From NCBI RefSeq assembly GCF_002174125.1, contig NZ_NEXX01000004.1, positions 248,001 to 312,000 of the forward strand: a stretch of DNA of 64,000 nt, in the 5' to 3' direction. The notes under the pieces are model-generated. The model was not told where the DNA came from. It was given only the letters and a program-made list of their open reading frames with translations, and did not search any database. Of the stretch, positions 45,542 to 55,377 are shown piece by piece. The position numbers and the translations under genes were made by a program. Position 1 is the first letter of the stretch. Every line of letters starts with the position of its first letter. This stretch comes from Acinetobacter populi. Its GTDB lineage: Bacteria; Pseudomonadota; Gammaproteobacteria; Pseudomonadales; Moraxellaceae.

Positions 45542-46096
45542 GTGCCAAAACAATATCTAGCACATCGCTGTTTAATTGCCCCGCCCCATATGGATGATGC
45601 ATCGTTTACCAATACGGTGATTTATCTGGCACGCCATGATAAAGATGGCGCTCAGGGTATTATTTTAAATCGTCCCTCAGATGTACAAATTAAAGAATTA
45701 CTCAATGATCTAGATATTGATGCAGACCACGTTCTCCCACATGCTGTATTACATGGCGGACCCATTCGTCCGGAAGCAGGCTTCGTGCTGCATACCGGAC
45801 AACCTACCTGGTATTCTTCCATTGCCGTAGGTGAAAATGTTTGTATTACCACCAGCAAGGATATTCTGGATGCCATTGCTCACAATGAAGGGGTAGATAA
45901 TTATCAGGTTGCCTTAGGCTATGCCAGTTGGACGAAAAATCAACTTGAACAGGAAATATCCCGTGGCGATTGGCTAGTCTGTGATGCAGATATGGATCTA
46001 ATTTTTAATCTGCCCTATGACGCTCGCTGGAATGCCGCCTATGAAAAAATCGGCATTAACCGTGGCTGGTTGTCACACGAGATCGGACATGCCTGA
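45542..46096 (+). CDS. yqgE: YqgE/AlgH-family protein
   Basis: 184 residues. Conserved family pattern: [49 protein letters not shown] and [20 protein letters not shown]. The molecular function is unsettled. The start needs choosing: the ATG at 45533 sits one base after the strong AAAGGAG, which is too close, whereas the GTG at 45542 lies 10 bases from it and gives the usual [13 protein letters not shown] start. It overlaps ruvX by 8 bases, the conserved yqgE-yqgF pair. Confidence 0.88.
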   Translation: MPKQYLAHRCLIAPPHMDDASFTNTVIYLARHDKDGAQGIILNRPSDVQIKELLNDLDIDADHVLPHAVLHGGPIRPEAGFVLHTGQPTWYSSIAVGENVCITTSKDILDAIAHNEGVDNYQVALGYASWTKNQLEQEISRGDWLVCDADMDLIFNLPYDARWNAAYEKIGINRGWLSHEIGHA

Positions 46097-46541
46097 TTTA
46101 CAATCTGTTCCTACTGCAACCACCATCATGGCCTTTGATTTTGGCACACAAAAAATGGGGATTGCAGTCGGACAACGCCTGATCGAAAGTATTAACCCGT
46201 TGCCATTGTTTCCAATGAAAGATGGCATTCCGCATTGGGAAAACCTGCATAAAATCATTCAGCAATGGCAACCGGATTTATTTCTAGTCGGTTTGCCATT
46301 GAATATGGATGATAGCGAATCAGACCTTTCTGCCCGAGCACGAAAATTTGCTCGACGACTACGTCATCAGACCAATATTGAAACATGGATGGTCGATGAA
46401 CGACTGAGCACTCGTGAGGCTCGAGATACGCTGCAAAATTTTCAAGCCAACGGACAAGCGAAAAAACTGTCCGCCGATAGTTTTGCTGCATCACTATTTA
46501 TTGAAAGCTGGTATCATGATGCTCAAGGAATTAAACCTTAA
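46089..46541 (+). CDS. ruvX: RuvX/YqgF Holliday-junction-resolvase-like 16S pre-rRNA nuclease
   Basis: 150 residues with an RNase H-like fold. [14 protein letters not shown] carries the first catalytic Asp, [15 protein letters not shown] the loop motif and [11 protein letters not shown] the acidic residues. YqgF processes the 16S rRNA 5' end. The start at 46089 lies inside the end of yqgE, so it is translationally coupled. Confidence 0.93.
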   Translation: MPDLQSVPTATTIMAFDFGTQKMGIAVGQRLIESINPLPLFPMKDGIPHWENLHKIIQQWQPDLFLVGLPLNMDDSESDLSARARKFARRLRHQTNIETWMVDERLSTREARDTLQNFQANGQAKKLSADSFAASLFIESWYHDAQGIKP

Positions 46542-46601
46542 ATCAATCCATCGTAGCTGTGTTCTTATCCGAAAATAGCCTGAAGCCAATAAAAATATCT
46601 T

Positions 46602-48413
46602 ATGAAAAATACTGTAAACCTCTGGCAACTATTTAAAAAAATACGACCTTTCGTTGCACCTTATCGCTGGCTGGTATTTATTACATTAATTCTTACCTTG
46701 ATTGGCGCACTGGCCGCACAGGTCAATGCGTTGACATTGCAATATGCCGTCGACAGTATCAATCAGCTCTTATCGGAAGGTCAGGGTTTACAACATGGCT
46801 GGCATATTTTAATTACCATCACTGCCATTTTACTCGGTAAAGAAATTCTCAATACCCTGATCCAGTTTGGACAAAAACTGTTTGGCGAAAAGCTACGAAT
46901 TCTGGTGTCACAGGATCTGGCGCAAAGTATTATCGAAAAGTTTCTGACGTATCGATTGGCATTTTTTACTCAGGATGATAATCAGGCCGGTAAACTACAA
47001 ACCCGTATCGATCGAGGCATTGGCTCTTTGACGCGGCTGGTACAAATCTTTTTTATCGAAATTTTGCCGCTTTTTACCAGTGCAATTATTGCTTTGGGCC
47101 TAATGTTCTATGCCAATTTCTGGGTGGGTCTGGTTGCACTGTGTATCGTGCCGATCTATTTTCTCCTGACGTTTCGTCAGGCACAAAAACTGGGCAATTG
47201 GCGTCGTAACTTACGTGATGGCCGCGAAAAGAAAAGTCAGGGCATTTTAAGCATCATCAATTCTATTACCGTGATCAAATCCTTTAACCGGGAAAAAATT
47301 GAAGCGGATAAACAACTCAGTCTACAAAGAGATTTGATCCAGAATCAGATGCAGACCCGTCAGGTCAGTTTTTTATTTGATGGTTTAAAAACCTTTATCG
47401 AACAGATTGGCGTGGTTCTAATTATTATCCTGACCGCATATTTCGTGCTTGCCGGGCAAATGAGCATCGGTATGATCATGTACCATGTCTTGCTATTTAA
47501 CAATGTGTCTGCACCAATTCGCTCATTACACCGGATTTATGATGAAATTAATGATGCCATGATCTATTCGGAAAGTTTCTTTAAAATTCTGGAAGCTGAT
47601 GATGAAATCGAATCCACCGGCAGTCTTAAACCAGCGCATTTACAGGGCGAGTTTCAACTGAAAAATGTTGAGTTTTTTTATCCCAATGGCCATCATGCGC
47701 TTAAAAATATCAACATGACCATTCATCCCAATAAAATCACTGCACTGGTCGGATTGTCCGGTGCGGGAAAATCAACATTGATTAGTTTGCTGGATAAATT
47801 CTATCAACCGCAATCCGGTGTAATCAGTATTGATGGTGTCGATTTACAGGATATCGATACCGCCTATTTACGTGACCATATTGGTCTGGTGCTGCAAAAA
47901 AATCATATTTTCCAAGGTACTATTGCAGAAAATATCCGTTATGGTAAAACCGATGCCAGTATGGATGAAATTATTCAGGCAGCACAAAAAGCTTCAATTC
48001 ACGATCAAATTATCAAGCTGGCGCATGGTTATGAAACCAATGCCTTAATGTTATCAGGCGGTCAGCAACAACGTATCGCCATTGCCCGTATGTTCCTGAA
48101 AAATCCACCGATTATCTTTCTGGATGAACCAACCGCTAGTCTGGACGCAATTGCCACAGAACAAATCAAACATAGTCTGGATGAGATCAAACAGGGTCGT
48201 ACCGTGATTATTATTTCTCACAGCCTGTCACAAATTATCGATGCAGATTATACCTATGTGATGCAAGACGGGGAAATTGTCGAACATGGCGAGCACTATA
48301 CGCTCTATCAGCAACAAGGCGTGTATAAAAATATTTTTGATGCGATGGCAAAAAGCCTGAATATCGACAAAATTGCCAAAACCTTTGAAGAAGAGGAATT
48401 GCACCATTCGTAA
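46602..48413 (+). CDS. ABC exporter, fused permease-ATPase
   Basis: 603 residues. Six transmembrane helices in the first ~320 residues are followed by a nucleotide-binding domain. Walker A GLSGAGKS near 384-391, signature LSGGQQQRIAIARMFL, Walker B IIFLDEPTASLD and H-loop IIISHSL are all intact, so the transporter should be active as a dimer. The IVEHGEHYTLYQQQGVYKNIFDAM end is typical of MsbA/multidrug-type half-transporters. The substrate is not indicated by neighbours. Confidence 0.88.
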   Translation: MKNTVNLWQLFKKIRPFVAPYRWLVFITLILTLIGALAAQVNALTLQYAVDSINQLLSEGQGLQHGWHILITITAILLGKEILNTLIQFGQKLFGEKLRILVSQDLAQSIIEKFLTYRLAFFTQDDNQAGKLQTRIDRGIGSLTRLVQIFFIEILPLFTSAIIALGLMFYANFWVGLVALCIVPIYFLLTFRQAQKLGNWRRNLRDGREKKSQGILSIINSITVIKSFNREKIEADKQLSLQRDLIQNQMQTRQVSFLFDGLKTFIEQIGVVLIIILTAYFVLAGQMSIGMIMYHVLLFNNVSAPIRSLHRIYDEINDAMIYSESFFKILEADDEIESTGSLKPAHLQGEFQLKNVEFFYPNGHHALKNINMTIHPNKITALVGLSGAGKSTLISLLDKFYQPQSGVISIDGVDLQDIDTAYLRDHIGLVLQKNHIFQGTIAENIRYGKTDASMDEIIQAAQKASIHDQIIKLAHGYETNALMLSGGQQQRIAIARMFLKNPPIIFLDEPTASLDAIATEQIKHSLDEIKQGRTVIIISHSLSQIIDADYTYVMQDGEIVEHGEHYTLYQQQGVYKNIFDAMAKSLNIDKIAKTFEEEELHHS

Positions 48414-48422
48414 TGAAGTGAC

Positions 48423-49037
48423 TTAAGCCAGAAATTGCCGAAAAGTCAGATTAATCCGTGGTGTAATCACTTTTGTTGTGGGCGTAATACGGTGTTGCCA
48501 AAACTGCTGGGTCTGTCCACGCATCACGATTAATTGCCCACTTTGTAATAGTATTTCCACCTTATCATGCCGATGGATATGCCGAAAGGCAAACTTGCGG
48601 GTTGCTCCAAAACTTAGCGAAGCAATGGTGCAATGCTGTCCCAATGAACGATCCTGATCACTATGCCAGCCCATGGCTTGCGTTCCATCTTCATAAAGAT
48701 TGGCCAGACAGGAGTTAAAAGACAAACCCAGTAAATCTTCAACCTGTTGCTTGAGTTTTAGAATCACAGGATCCCACGGCATCGCCTGTCGTGCCACGCC
48801 AGAATAAACATACTGAAAACTGGCATCACCATACCATGCCACTTGACGGGCAGTAATATAGTGTTTGCCATGCAAATGTGCCTGATCATGCTGCCAAGCT
48901 AAATGCTGCAACATATAATGTAAATCCTGTTCAGCCTGTTGTGCAGAAAGAATTAAACCAAAATCTTCCACATCTCCATCAAAAGGCAAGATATTTCGCT
49001 GCGGTTCAGGTGCAAATAAATCTAAAGTCATCGCCAT
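48423..49037 (-). CDS. AlkB-like alpha-ketoglutarate-dependent dioxygenase
   Basis: 204 residues from the ATG at 49037. Repairs alkylated bases by oxidative demethylation. Iron ligands are visible: AMGWHSDQD (His and Asp near 129-131), FWQHRI (second His near 187), and PRINLTFRQ with the 2-oxoglutarate-binding Arg residues. The YSGVARQAMPWDP and LYEDG segments fit the ALKBH2/3-like branch. The start is uncertain: in-frame GTG 49058, ATG 49037 and ATG 49031 are available, none with a good Shine-Dalgarno, and a terminator hairpin ends only 6 bases before 49037. Confidence 0.88.
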   Translation of the reverse strand: MAMTLDLFAPEPQRNILPFDGDVEDFGLILSAQQAEQDLHYMLQHLAWQHDQAHLHGKHYITARQVAWYGDASFQYVYSGVARQAMPWDPVILKLKQQVEDLLGLSFNSCLANLYEDGTQAMGWHSDQDRSLGQHCTIASLSFGATRKFAFRHIHRHDKVEILLQSGQLIVMRGQTQQFWQHRITPTTKVITPRINLTFRQFLA

Positions 49038-49042
49038 ATCAT

Positions 49043-49069
49043 AAAAAAAGCCTTTCACACTGGAAAGGC
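49043..49069 (-). terminator. Terminator after pgsA, abutting the alkB-like start
   Basis: On the minus strand GCCTTTC / GAAAGGC (7 bp, 6-nt loop) is followed by seven T residues, then 6 bases later by the ATG of the alkB-like gene. It ends the pgsA transcript or attenuates entry into the dioxygenase gene. Confidence 0.75.
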
Positions 49070-49112
49070 CTCATCTGTTGCATTCTTGCGATATTGGCTA
49101 CTGATCTGTTGA

Positions 49113-49697
49113 TCAAGGCTGTTTTAAATACGGCCAAGCCGCTTTTAAATAAATAAACATCGACCACAAGGTTAAAATGACTGCGGTATACAACAATATA
49201 TAAGCAATCCATTCCAGCGGCTGCCAGTTGAGTAAAAATACTGTAATGGCAATCATTTGAAATGCAGTTTTATATTTACCCACAGTCGATACTGCCACAC
49301 TGGTCCGCGCCCCCAGTTCTGCCATCCATTCTCTTAAAGCAGAGACAGTAATTTCCCGTGAAATAATCACAATCGCTGCAAATGCCATGGCAATGGTCGG
49401 TTTCCATTGCACCAGAACCACCAGTGCTGCTGCGACCATTAACTTATCGGCAACTGGATCGAGAAAACGCCCAAAAGCCGAGGTCTGATTGAGTTTTCGG
49501 GCCAGATAGCCATCGAACCAGTCCGTTACAGCAGCAAATACAAATACCCCTGTCAAAATGGCATGACGCAATAATCCGCCTTCATGACCATTTACCCCTA
49601 ATGCAGGTGGCCAATATGCAATGATTAGAAATACAGGAATTAATATAATTCGAGCAATCGTTAAAATGTTTGGAATATTCAGGATTCGTCCTGTCAT
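49113..49697 (-). CDS. pgsA: CDP-diacylglycerol-glycerol-3-phosphate 3-phosphatidyltransferase PgsA
   Basis: Makes phosphatidylglycerol phosphate in the inner membrane. 194 residues. The CDP-alcohol phosphotransferase motif D-G-x2-A-R-x8-G-x3-D-x3-D is intact (TDWFDGYLARKLNQTSAFGRFLDPVADK). Five or six helices. ATG at 49697 (MTGRILNIPNILTIARI) gives the family start. The next gene upstream is a thioesterase 94 bp away on the same strand. Confidence 0.94.
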   Translation of the reverse strand: MTGRILNIPNILTIARIILIPVFLIIAYWPPALGVNGHEGGLLRHAILTGVFVFAAVTDWFDGYLARKLNQTSAFGRFLDPVADKLMVAAALVVLVQWKPTIAMAFAAIVIISREITVSALREWMAELGARTSVAVSTVGKYKTAFQMIAITVFLLNWQPLEWIAYILLYTAVILTLWSMFIYLKAAWPYLKQP

Positions 49698-49791
49698 ACA
49701 CACCGCCAGTTACGCTATCCCCAGAAAAAATGATCTATGTATCTCTCAACAATGACTACGAACTTTATACGAAAATACCCATACTGTCGAG

Positions 49792-50595
49792 TTATGCGAA
49801 GATTGTTACGGTCTGCTGACTGCTTGCTAATAAATGACCATGCGCATCCCAAATATATGCCGACTCGGTGGCATAGCCATCTTTGGCACAACTGGTCTGG
49901 ACCTGATAAATTAACCAGTCGCTGCAAGTAAGCGACAAAGGCTGTATAAAGGTTAAATGCCAAGTTAAAGAACTTGCCGGCGCAGGCTGTGGAAATACCG
50001 GCGTAATACCCGGCGGCCAGATATCTGCCAATGCCACCATATGCGAGGCGCGCATCTTGCCAATGGCCACGTCCTGTTTGAATCTAAACCATCCACCAAA
50101 ATCCGCATGCTGGCTTGCATGAAACGGTAACTTTCCTTCTGCCCAATATAGCTCATATTGCTTAAAGCACTCGGGAATCAGGCCTTCCACAAATGGCATT
50201 GCTTCAAGCTGGTGATAGCTAGGATATGCAGGTACACTGGCTTCCTGATGGATTTCGATTTGTGAATTGCGGCATTTACCAAAGCTGGCCAGCATAATGG
50301 TCTGGACTTGATCATTCTGCCAAAGCCGTGCTTCTAGTGTGGTCACGGCACTGCCTTCACGTAAAATCTCTACGGTAATCTTGGCCCGTTGATGCTGCAC
50401 TGGCCCCACAAAAGTAATACTGGCACTCAAAGGCTCGCGCTCTGGATCATCAAGCATGATGAGCGCCCGTTCCATCAAAAGTGCAGCAACAAAGCCGCCA
50501 TATACAGTACGTCCTTGCCCCCAACCTGTCGGCATTTCAAATTCTGCCTGCTGAGCAACCAAGGCCAATGCATCATCAAAATTCATTTTATACAT
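49792..50595 (-). CDS. Acyl-CoA thioesterase-like protein (double hotdog)
   Basis: 267 residues with two hotdog domains. The first has GQGRTVYGGFVAALLMERAL and the strand ASITFVGPVQ. The second has MVALADIWPPGITP and SSLTWHLTFIQPL. The layout fits the TesB-like thioesterase superfamily, often annotated as thioesterase family protein. The natural substrate is unknown. Starts MYKMN at 50595 or MNFDD at 50586 are both possible. Confidence 0.8.
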   Translation of the reverse strand: MYKMNFDDALALVAQQAEFEMPTGWGQGRTVYGGFVAALLMERALIMLDDPEREPLSASITFVGPVQHQRAKITVEILREGSAVTTLEARLWQNDQVQTIMLASFGKCRNSQIEIHQEASVPAYPSYHQLEAMPFVEGLIPECFKQYELYWAEGKLPFHASQHADFGGWFRFKQDVAIGKMRASHMVALADIWPPGITPVFPQPAPASSLTWHLTFIQPLSLTCSDWLIYQVQTSCAKDGYATESAYIWDAHGHLLASSQQTVTIFA

Positions 50596-50721
50596 CCGCT
50601 GTTAAAGTGAAGCACTCTGCGCCTCTGTCTTGCATTGATCTTGTCAAAATTTCAGTATTTTGTGAATGGTGATGTTGCCCATATGAAATCATCATTTTAG
50701 CCAATACCATTTATCAACAAG

Positions 50722-52521
50722 CTATTCATGCAAAACTTTATAAATGGTTCTTGCCATTGCCGCACCAATGCCATTTACCAACAATAGCTCTTTTTCTGAT
50801 GCTTTCAATACACCCTGCATGCCACCAAAATGCGTCAATAAATCACGTCGTCGTTTGGCCCCCAATCCCGGAATGACCTCCAAAATTGATCCTGCACGTT
50901 TTTTATCGCGTTTGGCACGATGACGTGTAATAGCAAAACGATGCGCTTCATCCCGCACCTGCTGGATCAAATGTAATGCCTTATTGTCCTCGGGTAATTG
51001 AATTTTACTGCCATCGGTAAAATGCAGGGTTTCCAGTCCCGGCTTGCGCCCTTCACCTTTGGATACACCGACCATAAATGCATCAAGATTTAAATCCTGC
51101 ATCACTTCCATCGCCATGTGGAGTTGCCCTTTACCCCCATCAATCAAGAGCAAGTCAGGTAACATCTGTTTTTTATAGCGGCGTGTTAAAGCCTGACGCA
51201 TGGCAGCATAATCATCGCCCGGAGTAATATCATCAATGGCAAACTGACGATAATCCCGTTTTCGTGCGCCGCCCTGATCAAACACGACACAAGATGCGAT
51301 CGGGGATTCACCCATAGTATGACTAATGTCAAAACACTCAATCCGGTCAATTGGACGTCCGAGCGCCTGTTCCAATTGATAAAACCGTTCATGTACTTCA
51401 ATCTGGCTGGCAAGTTGACCTTTAATGGCATGCTGCACATTCATGGTCGCCAATTCAAGCCATTCGGCCCGTGTTTCACGTACATTCGGTTTAATCTGTA
51501 TTTTCTTCTGAAAATGTTGATACAACGCCTGTTCCAGTTCTTTTCGATTAGGCAAATCCACATTCACAATCAGCTCTGCCGGAATCTCATCTGCCACCTG
51601 AAAATAGAAATTAGCAATAAAATCACTCAGCATCTGCCCCAGATCATCACCCAACATATCCGGAAAGTAACTTTTTCCACCCAGCATACGACCATTGCGT
51701 ACATGCATAATCTGTACACAAGTCACCCCAGCCTGATAGGCAATTGCCAGAATATCGGCCTCACCCTTAATTCTATATACTGCTTGTTGTGCCTGAACTT
51801 CACGTAACAAACCCAGACGATCCCGATAAAATACGGCTTTTTCAAATTCGAGATTTTCTGCGGCCTGTTCCATTTTCCCAATCAATTCATGATTTAGTTC
51901 TTTGGTATCACCATTTAAAAACCGGATTGAGTTTTGCACATCCTGTGCATAATCTTCCGGTGAAATAAAGCCGACACAGGGTGCCGAACAACGTTTGATC
52001 TGATATTGCAGACAAGGACGTTTACGCTGGGCAAAGTAAGAATTTTCACATTGTCGTACATTAAATAATTTTTCCAGTGTTACCAAGGTATCCCTTGCTG
52101 CATATGCACTCGGATAAGGGCCGAAAAACTTACCGACCTGATGTTTGCCTTTACCACGACCACTAGCAATACGCGGATAAGGCTTATCTGCGGAAACAAA
52201 GATATAGACATAAGATTTGTCGTCACGCAGCATAATGTTATATGGCGGACGGTGCAGTTTAATCAGATTTTGTTCGAGTAATAATGCTTCTGTTTCCGAA
52301 CGGACCACCAGCGTTTCAATATTATAGATTCGGGCAACCAAAGCCTGTGTTTTTGGATGCTCAATGGTTTTGACAAAATAACTCGATACCCGATTTTTAA
52401 GATTTTTTGCCTTTCCCACATACAATAGCTCGCCGTCTTTACCCAGCATTTTATATACGCCGGGAAGTTGGGTCATATGGCTTAATAAATTTTCGATGTG
52501 GTCTTTGGCGTTTGGATTCAC
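50722..52521 (-). CDS. uvrC: Excinuclease ABC subunit C
   Basis: Makes both incisions in nucleotide excision repair. 599 residues. GIY-YIG domain near 19-48 ([27 protein letters not shown]), a Cys cluster ([29 protein letters not shown]), UVR motif ([16 protein letters not shown]), an RNase H-like endonuclease domain ([21 protein letters not shown]) and C-terminal helix-hairpin-helix ([18 protein letters not shown]). Monocistronic. Confidence 0.97.
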   Translation of the reverse strand: MNPNAKDHIENLLSHMTQLPGVYKMLGKDGELLYVGKAKNLKNRVSSYFVKTIEHPKTQALVARIYNIETLVVRSETEALLLEQNLIKLHRPPYNIMLRDDKSYVYIFVSADKPYPRIASGRGKGKHQVGKFFGPYPSAYAARDTLVTLEKLFNVRQCENSYFAQRKRPCLQYQIKRCSAPCVGFISPEDYAQDVQNSIRFLNGDTKELNHELIGKMEQAAENLEFEKAVFYRDRLGLLREVQAQQAVYRIKGEADILAIAYQAGVTCVQIMHVRNGRMLGGKSYFPDMLGDDLGQMLSDFIANFYFQVADEIPAELIVNVDLPNRKELEQALYQHFQKKIQIKPNVRETRAEWLELATMNVQHAIKGQLASQIEVHERFYQLEQALGRPIDRIECFDISHTMGESPIASCVVFDQGGARKRDYRQFAIDDITPGDDYAAMRQALTRRYKKQMLPDLLLIDGGKGQLHMAMEVMQDLNLDAFMVGVSKGEGRKPGLETLHFTDGSKIQLPEDNKALHLIQQVRDEAHRFAITRHRAKRDKKRAGSILEVIPGLGAKRRRDLLTHFGGMQGVLKASEKELLLVNGIGAAMARTIYKVLHE

Positions 52522-52674
52522 AATAATGTCAAATTGGCTAGATATCCTGTTTTATGATGTCTTTGTACCTTATTTTCAATCCCTAACCCCCCTCTTTATT
52601 CAGCACAAGGAGAGTTTCAACTAGAATAAATTTCATCATATTGCAAAAATAGACAATATTTATATCAAGAGATT

Positions 52675-52794
52675 TTAAAATACTGCTTCAAAAAATAGAT
52701 GCAAAGACATAAAAGAGTAAACTGTTTCTCGTCCTCTCGGTCTTGCTAGGTCAATAAGAAATAATGCAGCTGCCTTGGCAAGGTAAAAATCCAT
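52675..52794 (-). CDS. Small ORF or coding remnant in repeat-like DNA
   Basis: An ATG-to-TAA frame of 39 codons begins MDFYLAKAAALFLIDLARPR and ends HLFFEAVF. The peptide is an amphipathic or hydrophobic helix interrupted by a basic R-P-R-G-R turn. No good Shine-Dalgarno precedes the ATG. The wording seems familiar to me from many Acinetobacter intergenic regions, which would make it part of a dispersed repeat rather than a unique gene. I could not verify this. Translation is unproven. Confidence 0.35.
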   Translation of the reverse strand: MDFYLAKAAALFLIDLARPRGRETVYSFMSLHLFFEAVF

Positions 52795-52969
52795 TATTGT
52801 TTTAATTTCATCCATAAATTTAACCAAAAAACCAAATTCGTTGCATAATTGCAATGATATACATTATCCATACATGATTAATCTATAAGCTTATTTAAAT
52901 CTCTATTGTTCTTAAACTCGGCATAGGTCATAATTCACCAATGTCTTTTAGATGACTTTTTGGTTTCTT

Positions 52970-52998
52970 TTGACATAAAATATTATCAAGATTAATCC
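52970..52998 (+). promoter_or_regulatory. Promoter of dapA
   Basis: TTGACA (52970-52975) and TAATCC (52993-52998) are spaced by 17 bp, 62 bp before the dapA ATG. Confidence 0.55.
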
Positions 52999-53060
52999 CA
53001 TCCTGTATTTTTATTTCGTCTAAGTACTTGCTGGATGGCAAAATAGGATTGTTTTAAAAA

Positions 53061-53957
53061 ATGACTCAGCATGCAACGACCATTCATGGTTCAATCGTCG
53101 CACTTGTCACCCCCATGTTTGAAGATGGCAGCGTAGATTGGGATGGCTTAAAGCAGCTTGTAGAATGGCATATTGAACAAGGTACTCATAGTATTGTTGC
53201 TGTAGGCACGACAGGTGAAGCTTCCACATTGAGTATGGAAGAACATACCAAAGTTATCGCCGAAATCATTCGAGTCGCCAATAAACGTATTCCTATTATT
53301 GCGGGTACAGGTGCAAACTCAACCGTAGAAGCCATTGAACTCACCAGAGAAGCAAAACAACTGGGTGCAGATGCCGCTTTACTGGTGACACCGTATTACA
53401 ACAAACCGACTCAGGAAGGTTTGTATCAACATTATAAAAAAATCGCAGAATCGGTCGATATTCCGCAAATTTTATATAATGTTCCGGGTCGTACCGGCGT
53501 TGATATGCTGAATGAAACCGTAATCCGCTTATCCGCAGTGGAAAATATTGTCGGAATCAAGGATGCAACTGGTGATGTGCCACGTGGTATTCAGCTTTTA
53601 CATGGTTTGGATAGCACAAACATGGTGGTCTATTCAGGTGACGATGCAACAGCATGGGAACTCATTCTGGCAGGTGCCCGTGGTAATATTTCCGTAACGG
53701 CAAACGTTGCACCCCATGTGATGAGTCAAGTTTGCCTTGCAGCGTTGGCAGACAACAAAGCAGAAGCAAATCGTTTAAATACACAAGTGTCACAATTACA
53801 TGATATTTTGTTCTGTGAATCCAATCCAATCCCTGTAAAATGGGCATTGCATGAAATGGGTAAAATTGGTACCGGTATCCGCTTGCCACTTACTCCGCTT
53901 GCCGAACAATTCCGTGCGCCATTACGTGAAGCACTAAAAGCAACGGGTGTTATCTAA
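53061..53957 (+). CDS. dapA: 4-hydroxy-tetrahydrodipicolinate synthase
   Basis: Condenses pyruvate with aspartate semialdehyde, the first committed step to diaminopimelate and lysine. 298 residues. Catalytic residues are in view: VGTTGEASTL (Thr pair), PYYNKPTQEGLYQHY (Tyr), NVPGRTG (Arg) and VGIKDATGD (Schiff-base Lys). It heads a dapA-bamC-like-purC cluster, the same order as in E. coli. Confidence 0.97.
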   Translation: MTQHATTIHGSIVALVTPMFEDGSVDWDGLKQLVEWHIEQGTHSIVAVGTTGEASTLSMEEHTKVIAEIIRVANKRIPIIAGTGANSTVEAIELTREAKQLGADAALLVTPYYNKPTQEGLYQHYKKIAESVDIPQILYNVPGRTGVDMLNETVIRLSAVENIVGIKDATGDVPRGIQLLHGLDSTNMVVYSGDDATAWELILAGARGNISVTANVAPHVMSQVCLAALADNKAEANRLNTQVSQLHDILFCESNPIPVKWALHEMGKIGTGIRLPLTPLAEQFRAPLREALKATGVI

Positions 53958-53981
53958 ATTTTTTCAAGAGCAATGTAAAGT

Positions 53982-54575
53982 ATGCAATTACGTCTTAGTC
54001 TAACCCTTGGTCTGATCGCGATAAGCTTAGTTGGTTGTGCACGTTTTGGTATTGGCAATGGTTCCTTAGACTATAAACATACGCAGACTTTAGAACCGTT
54101 ACAAATTCCTGCGGATTTGCAGATGCGTCCGCAGCAATCGCTCTATCCTGCGCCCAAGATTGATCCTAAAGCACTGGAACAAGCACCAAATTTTAGTAAT
54201 AAACATGGCAATCGCTTTGAAATGCCACGTCCAACAGCAGATGTCAGTAATGTCAATATTACCGGTGCGGCACCCTCACGTCCGCAACTGGTGACTGATG
54301 GCAATGGTGTACCATTGATTAAAGTGGATGGTGCCACAGCCGAAGTATGGAAATATGTGATTGCTGCAACCAGTACATCGAATATTAAGGCAGAGCAAAA
54401 TTCAAAAGTGCCTTATCAATTAGATGTACAATATCAGGAACAAGCATATCGTTTGCGTCTAACCCCAACGGGTAGCAGTAATACTGTCGGCATTTATGAT
54501 GCCAATGGCAACTTTATTGATGCTAAAATAGCAACCGAACTTTTATCTCTCATTTACCAGAATTGGCCAGCCTAA
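53982..54575 (+). CDS. Short BamC/NlpB-like lipoprotein
   Basis: 197 residues. Lipoprotein signal with LVGC and Cys19. The following disordered stretch (SLDYKHTQTLEPLQIPADLQM) resembles the BamD-binding N-terminal part of BamC. One folded domain follows from about 105 (GVPLIKVDGATAEVWKYVIAA..). E. coli BamC is about 344 residues with two helix-grip domains, so one domain is missing here. The dapA-bamC-purC order supports the call. It lies 24 bases after dapA and 36 before purC. Confidence 0.75.
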   Translation: MQLRLSLTLGLIAISLVGCARFGIGNGSLDYKHTQTLEPLQIPADLQMRPQQSLYPAPKIDPKALEQAPNFSNKHGNRFEMPRPTADVSNVNITGAAPSRPQLVTDGNGVPLIKVDGATAEVWKYVIAATSTSNIKAEQNSKVPYQLDVQYQEQAYRLRLTPTGSSNTVGIYDANGNFIDAKIATELLSLIYQNWPA

Positions 54576-54611
54576 CTGATTTAGGCATATTTCTTCTTCG
54601 AAGGTTATCTC

Positions 54612-55331
54612 ATGTTAAAACAAGCCTTGCTCTATACTGGAAAAGCAAAATCTGTCTATGAAACAGATGATCCCGATCATCTTATCCTCGTTTTCCGTGA
54701 TGATGCGTCGGCATTCAACGGCGAGAAGATTGCTCAGCTTGACCGTAAAGGCAAAGTCAACAACCGTTTCAATGCATTCATCATGCAAAAACTTGCAGAT
54801 GCAGGCATCGAAACGCACTTTGAAAAACTTCTAACTCCAACAGAAGTTTTAGTTAAAAAACTTAAAATGATTCCGGTGGAATGTGTTGTACGTAACTATG
54901 CCGCAGGTTCATTATGCCGTCGTCTTGGGGTAGAAGAAGGCAAAGAATTAACACCACCTACATTTGAATTGTTCTTTAAGGACGATGCGCTTGGCGATCC
55001 GATGGTCAATGAATCACAAGCCATTGCTTTAGGCTGGGCGACTGCCGAACAGCTTGAACAAATGAAAGTGATTACTTATAAAGTCAACGATGTATTAAGC
55101 CAGCTTTTTGCAGAAGGCAACATGCTTCTGGTGGACTTTAAACTCGAATTCGGCTTATTCCATGACCGTATCGTTCTGGGTGATGAATTCTCTCCAGATG
55201 GTTGCCGTTTATGGGATAAAGACACCAAGAAAAAATTGGATAAAGACCGTTTCCGCCAAGGTTTGGGTGGTGTGGTTGAAGCTTATGAAGAAGTTGCGGC
55301 ACGTATTGGTATCGATTTATCTGATATCTAA
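54612..55331 (+). CDS. purC: Phosphoribosylaminoimidazole-succinocarboxamide synthase
   Basis: SAICAR synthetase of purine synthesis. 239 residues. [49 protein letters not shown] and [30 protein letters not shown] are standard motifs. It is last of the dapA cluster and is closed by a strong terminator. Confidence 0.97.
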   Translation: MLKQALLYTGKAKSVYETDDPDHLILVFRDDASAFNGEKIAQLDRKGKVNNRFNAFIMQKLADAGIETHFEKLLTPTEVLVKKLKMIPVECVVRNYAAGSLCRRLGVEEGKELTPPTFELFFKDDALGDPMVNESQAIALGWATAEQLEQMKVITYKVNDVLSQLFAEGNMLLVDFKLEFGLFHDRIVLGDEFSPDGCRLWDKDTKKKLDKDRFRQGLGGVVEAYEEVAARIGIDLSDI

Positions 55332-55350
55332 ACCACGCATATCAAGTGCA

Positions 55351-55377
55351 AAACCGGACATCATGTCCGGTTTTTTT
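55351..55377 (+). terminator. Terminator after purC
   Basis: AAACCGGACA / TGTCCGGTTT, a 10-bp stem with a 3-nt loop and seven T residues. Confidence 0.92.

Larger units (their letters stand above)
52522..53060. other. Intergenic region with repeat-like sequence and a 39-codon ORF
   Basis: About 540 bp between uvrC and dapA. It contains a GC-richer patch with CCCTAACCCCCCTC followed by AAGGAGAG (about 52575-52615), a leftward ORF of 39 codons (52675-52794) and the dapA promoter (52970-52998). The patch and ORF differ in texture from the surrounding AT-rich spacer and resemble a dispersed intergenic element. Confidence 0.45.
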
